In this document: in pieces, positions 61,189 to 64,000 of the stretch | Layout: every line of letters starts with the position of its first letter | Position numbering within the stretch: the first letter of the stretch is position 1 | Source: Streptomyces netropsis | GTDB taxonomy: Bacteria > Actinomycetota > Actinomycetes > Streptomycetales > Streptomycetaceae | Direction of reading: 5' to 3' | Length of the DNA: 64,000 nt | Assembly (NCBI RefSeq): GCF_014203545.1 | Contig: NZ_JACHJG010000012.1 | Span: forward strand, 124,001-188,000 | Notes under the pieces: model-generated | The model's database searches: none | What the model saw: the letters and a program-made list of their open reading frames with translations, nothing else | Told to the model about the DNA's origin: nothing | Translations under genes and position numbers: made by a program

Positions 61189-61862
61189 CGGGCGCGCCGG
61201 GGCCGGACCCGCTCGAACAGCGGGCGCTTCCACCGGCCGTCTCCCTCGCGCCGCCCCACCCCGCGCCGCCCGCCCGTCGCGCCGCGCCCGCCCGTCGCCG
61301 CCCGCCGTTCGTACGGGTCGCGACACCGCTTCTCGCCCTCCTGACGGTCGGTACGGCGGTGTTGCTGCGTGCCGGGACGGGGCCGTGGGCGATGCTCTGC
61401 GGCGCGGCGACGGTGACGACGGGCCTGGGACTGCTCCTCTCCGCGGTGGCGACGCGCGGATTCGTCACGGTCACCGTGCGCGGGGCGAGCATGGCGCCGG
61501 CCTACCGGGACGGGGACCGGGTCCTGGTGCGCCGCGGACCCGGGCCCTCGGTGGTGGGGCAGGTGGTCGTGGCCGAGCGGCCGGCGAAGGACGGCACCTG
61601 GGCCGCACCGCCCGTGCGGCGCACCGCCACCGCGGCCGAGGTGCACGGACGGCAATGGCTGATCAAACGCGTGGCCGCGGTGGCGGGCGACCCGGTGCCG
61701 TCGGCCGCCCTGCCCGGCACGCATGTGCCGGACGGCGGCCTGGTCCTCCTCGGGGACAACCGGGCGGTCAGCTTCGACTCGCGTGACGTGGGGTACTTCC
61801 CGACCGACCGCGTGCTGGGAACGGTACGGCGACGGTATCCCGGTGCGTCGGCGGTGCGGTGA
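61185..61862 (+). CDS. S26-family signal peptidase
   Basis: 225 residues, ATG 61185 overlapping the exporter stop. Two hydrophobic helices (FVRVATPLLALLTVGTAVLL, AMLCGAATVTTGLGLLLSAV) precede the catalytic region: TVRGASMAPAYRDGDRVLV (Ser102) and WLIKRVAAVAGDPV (Lys161), then LLGDNRAVSFDSRDVGYF. The Ser-Lys dyad is complete. As the last gene of a peptide cluster it is likely the dedicated protease cleaving the leader. Only 4 bp separate its stop from the convergent MFS gene. Confidence 0.88.
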   Translation: MTGAPGPDPLEQRALPPAVSLAPPHPAPPARRAAPARRRPPFVRVATPLLALLTVGTAVLLRAGTGPWAMLCGAATVTTGLGLLLSAVATRGFVTVTVRGASMAPAYRDGDRVLVRRGPGPSVVGQVVVAERPAKDGTWAAPPVRRTATAAEVHGRQWLIKRVAAVAGDPVPSAALPGTHVPDGGLVLLGDNRAVSFDSRDVGYFPTDRVLGTVRRRYPGASAVR

Positions 61863-61866
61863 CGGC

Positions 61867-63378
61867 CTACGCTTTCCCGGCGTCCCCCTTCCGCCGCTCG
61901 GCCCTGTGCAGCAGCAGCGCCGCGAGAGCGCCGCCGAGGAGCACCACCGCCGCGCCCGCCAACTGGCTGGTCTCCACCCCCGAGGCGAACGCGTCCAGCA
62001 CGTCCGCCCGCTCCCCTTCCGTGCGGGCGTCCGCCAGGGCGGCGGGAAGCGATCCCGCGCCGGCGAGGCCCACGGGGAGCAGGGCGGTGAACCGGGAGTT
62101 CATGACGGCGCCCAGGACGGCGACGCCGAGACTGCCGCCGAGTTCGGACATGGTGCCGTCGACCCCGGCTCCGGCCCCGGCCTTCTCCGGCGGAATCGCA
62201 CCCATGATCGCCTCGGCGATGGCCGGGTTGGCGAGCGCGCAGCCCGCGCCCATGAGGACGAGGCCGGTCAGCAGCACCCCGTAGCCCTCCGCGGGGAAGG
62301 CTCCGACGACCGCGAACCCGCCCGCCAGCGTCCCCACACCGAGGGCGATGGCGAGCGGCAGCCCGAGGCGGCGCAGCAGCCGTGTCGAGATCCCGGTGAA
62401 GTTCAGGGCGACGACCGTGAGCGCGAACGGCGCCGTCCGCAGGCCCGCCTCCAGCGGTGTGTAGCCGCGGACGAACTGGAGCTGCTGGGTCAGCAGGAAG
62501 AGCGCACCGGTGCTGCCGAAGGTGATGAGGACGACGCCCACGATGGCCCCCACGAACCGGCGGTCGCGGAAGAAGCGCAGGTCCAGCATGGGGTGCGGGA
62601 CACGGCTCTCCCACAGCGCGAAGACACCGAGGACGAGCACACCGCCCAGGGCCGGCAGCAGCACCCGGCCCGTGCCCCAGCCGTGCTCCGGCCCCGAGAC
62701 GACCGCGAAGACGACCGCGGCCATGCCCACGGTGGACAGCAGCGCGCCGAGCAGATCGGGCCGCTGCCCGGCCGCGCTCTTCGACTCGGGCACCAGCGCC
62801 CAGGCCGCGACGAGGCCGAGCAGCACCACCGGGATGTTGACCAGGAAGATCGCCCCCCACCGGAAGTGGGCGAGCATCACACCACCGAGCAGGGGGCCGG
62901 CGGCGAAGCCGAGGGCGTTCACCGCGGCCCAGACGCCGATCGCCCGCAGGCGCTCCTCGGCGTCGAATATCTGCATGACGACGGCGAGGGTGGTGGTCAG
63001 CAGCAGCGCACCGCCGACGCCCATGCCCGCACGGGCCGCGATCAACTCCCCGGTGGAATCGGCGAACCCGGCCGCCAGCGATCCCACACCGAACAGCGCG
63101 AGGCCGACGAGCAGCATCTTCTTGCGACCGTAGCGGTCGGCGGCGCTGCCCCCGGCGAGCAGCAGACCGGACTGCACGAGCGAGTACGCGTTGATGATCC
63201 ACTGGACGTCCGCGGTGCTCGCGCCCAGGTCCCTGGTGAGGGACGGCACCGCCACGTTCAGGACGGTGTTGTCCAGCAGCACGGTGAGCTGCGCCAGGCA
63301 GATCACCGCGAGGACCAGCCACCGGGTGGGGAGCCGGGCCCCGGCCGTGGTCCCGGTGGCGTCCGAAGTCACCGTCAC
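61867..63378 (-). CDS. DHA2-family MFS exporter
   Basis: 503 residues, 14 TM helices. LAQLTVLLDNTVLNVAVPSL in TM1 and GSAADRYGRKKMLL after TM2 are the EmrB/QacA (DHA2) signatures. GTGAD-type drug exporters of this kind accompany siderophore pathways. ATG 63378 overlaps the upstream siderophore synthetase stop, so it is probably the exporter of that siderophore. Confidence 0.88.
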   Translation of the reverse strand: MTVTSDATGTTAGARLPTRWLVLAVICLAQLTVLLDNTVLNVAVPSLTRDLGASTADVQWIINAYSLVQSGLLLAGGSAADRYGRKKMLLVGLALFGVGSLAAGFADSTGELIAARAGMGVGGALLLTTTLAVVMQIFDAEERLRAIGVWAAVNALGFAAGPLLGGVMLAHFRWGAIFLVNIPVVLLGLVAAWALVPESKSAAGQRPDLLGALLSTVGMAAVVFAVVSGPEHGWGTGRVLLPALGGVLVLGVFALWESRVPHPMLDLRFFRDRRFVGAIVGVVLITFGSTGALFLLTQQLQFVRGYTPLEAGLRTAPFALTVVALNFTGISTRLLRRLGLPLAIALGVGTLAGGFAVVGAFPAEGYGVLLTGLVLMGAGCALANPAIAEAIMGAIPPEKAGAGAGVDGTMSELGGSLGVAVLGAVMNSRFTALLPVGLAGAGSLPAALADARTEGERADVLDAFASGVETSQLAGAAVVLLGGALAALLLHRAERRKGDAGKA

Positions 63379-64000
63379 GGCCGGGACCGCGGGGCGAAGC
63401 GGGCGAGGGGATTGGCCAGGTCACCCACCAGCTGGAGGGCGGCCGAGGGGTCCGTCAGGTCGACCATCTGCTGGTTGTCGCGCAGCTGCAGCCGGTTGAG
63501 GCAGGACAGCGCGAACCGCTCCGCGAACATGTCGTACTGCTCGAACTTCTCGGCCAGGTGCGGGACGGACGCCTGGTAGTCGCGGACGCACTCGGCGACG
63601 GTCCGCCAGAAGGTCTCCTCCGCCAGGGCGCCCTCGGTGGCCAGGATGCCGTTGAGGTAGCGGAAGAAGCAGTCGAAGACGTCGGTGAAGATCGACAGGA
63701 GCTTCATGTCCTCGGGCACGTCGGCCCGGACACGCCGGACCTCCGGCGGCAGGGCCGCGTCCGGGTCCATCACGACGATCTCCTCGGCGATGTCCTTGAA
63801 GATCACCCGCTCGACCGTGCCGCCGTCCAGGACCAGGATGACGTTCTCGCCGTGCGGCATGAAGGCCAGGTCGTAGGCGTAGAAGCTGTGCAGCAGCGGC
63901 GTCAGATACGCGTCGAGGTAGCGCCGCAGCCACACCTCGGGCGCGAGCCCGGACTGCTCGATCAGCGCGGCCGCGAAGGAACGGCCCTCGTGGTCGGTGT
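63375..64000 (-). CDS. IucA/IucC-family siderophore synthetase (partial, C-terminal part)
   Basis: The frame is open to the right edge of the window. The visible 208 residues include TDHEGRSFAAALIEQSG, YLTPLLHSFYAYDLAFMPHGENVI (the conserved H.EN ATP-site motif), VIFKDIAEEIVV and the FhuF-like C-terminal domain (AECVRDYQASVPHLAE). NIS synthetases condense citrate, succinyl or hydroxamate units with amines or alcohols. It is translationally coupled to the DHA2 exporter. The start is beyond the window. Confidence 0.92.
   Translation of the reverse strand, partial: TDHEGRSFAAALIEQSGLAPEVWLRRYLDAYLTPLLHSFYAYDLAFMPHGENVILVLDGGTVERVIFKDIAEEIVVMDPDAALPPEVRRVRADVPEDMKLLSIFTDVFDCFFRYLNGILATEGALAEETFWRTVAECVRDYQASVPHLAEKFEQYDMFAERFALSCLNRLQLRDNQQMVDLTDPSAALQLVGDLANPLARFAPRSRP

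Noticed and set aside
1..64000. CRISPR arrays, rRNA and tRNA genes
   Set aside because: No regularly spaced repeats, cloverleaf-like or rRNA-like sequence was noticed on reading. This is not a substitute for a dedicated scan.

Overview
The window looks like chromosomal DNA of a Streptomyces or close relative. GC is very high, GTG starts and 4-bp ATGA/GTGA stop-start overlaps are frequent, and several genes belong to Streptomyces-type families: an NsdA-like regulator, a DUF2637 membrane protein, a SpoIIE/HATPase phosphatase, a PAS-LuxR regulator and a Rox-type rifamycin monooxygenase with its RAE motif. No rRNA, tRNA or CRISPR array was seen.

Layout. 1-3.1 kb: the start of an unknown gene, an ATP-grasp ligase, and a divergent PAS-LuxR regulator separated from them by a long perfect palindrome. 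3.1-9.7 kb: a mobile-DNA graveyard. It holds a near-identical repeat (serine-integrase tail plus macro-gene 3' end, at 3.2 and 8.8 kb), an MFS exporter, a decayed IS256-family transposase, an apparently intact IS5-family element with TA target duplications, and an intact macro-domain gene. 9.9-21.3 kb: an 11-gene, translationally coupled operon combining a TerY-P-like triad (vWA, PP2C, kinase-Zn cluster-TM) with two dynamin-like GTPases, a C39-like papain-fold protein, GrpE-like and truncated Hsp70-like proteins, a YbjN-like protein and an NfeD-like membrane protein. 21.4-41.3 kb: mostly single genes, including RAE-rox, PhzF-like, an NsdA-like regulator, hydrolases, an ATP-grasp enzyme, an aminoglycoside-phosphotransferase-like kinase, a secreted DUF4185-like protein, an amino-acid permease, and an MFS/XRE pair.

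41.4-52.5 kb: a leftward nine-gene biosynthetic operon (hydrolase, stand-alone adenylation enzyme, carrier protein, two acyl-CoA-dehydrogenase-fold enzymes, flavin reductase, aspartate decarboxylase PanD, Fe(II)/2OG dioxygenase, Zn alcohol dehydrogenase), followed by a LysR regulator, an O-methyltransferase and a GNAT. The logic suggests beta-alanine made by PanD, loaded on the carrier and oxidised there. 52.6-57.5 kb: a decayed gene fused to a broken nucleoside hydrolase, an HD-domain nucleotidase, and a large SpoIIE phosphatase. 57.8-61.9 kb: a compact disulfide-rich peptide system, with a 65-aa precursor carrying 10 Cys, a MauE-like membrane redox protein, a MauD/TlpA-like thioredoxin, an ABC exporter and an S26 signal peptidase. 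61.9-64 kb: a DHA2 exporter and an IucA/IucC-type siderophore synthetase that runs off the right edge.

The two best candidates for undescribed systems are the 9.9-21.3 kb triad/dynamin/Hsp70 operon and the 57.8-61.9 kb MauE/MauD peptide cluster. The PanD/ACP/ACAD operon is a third.
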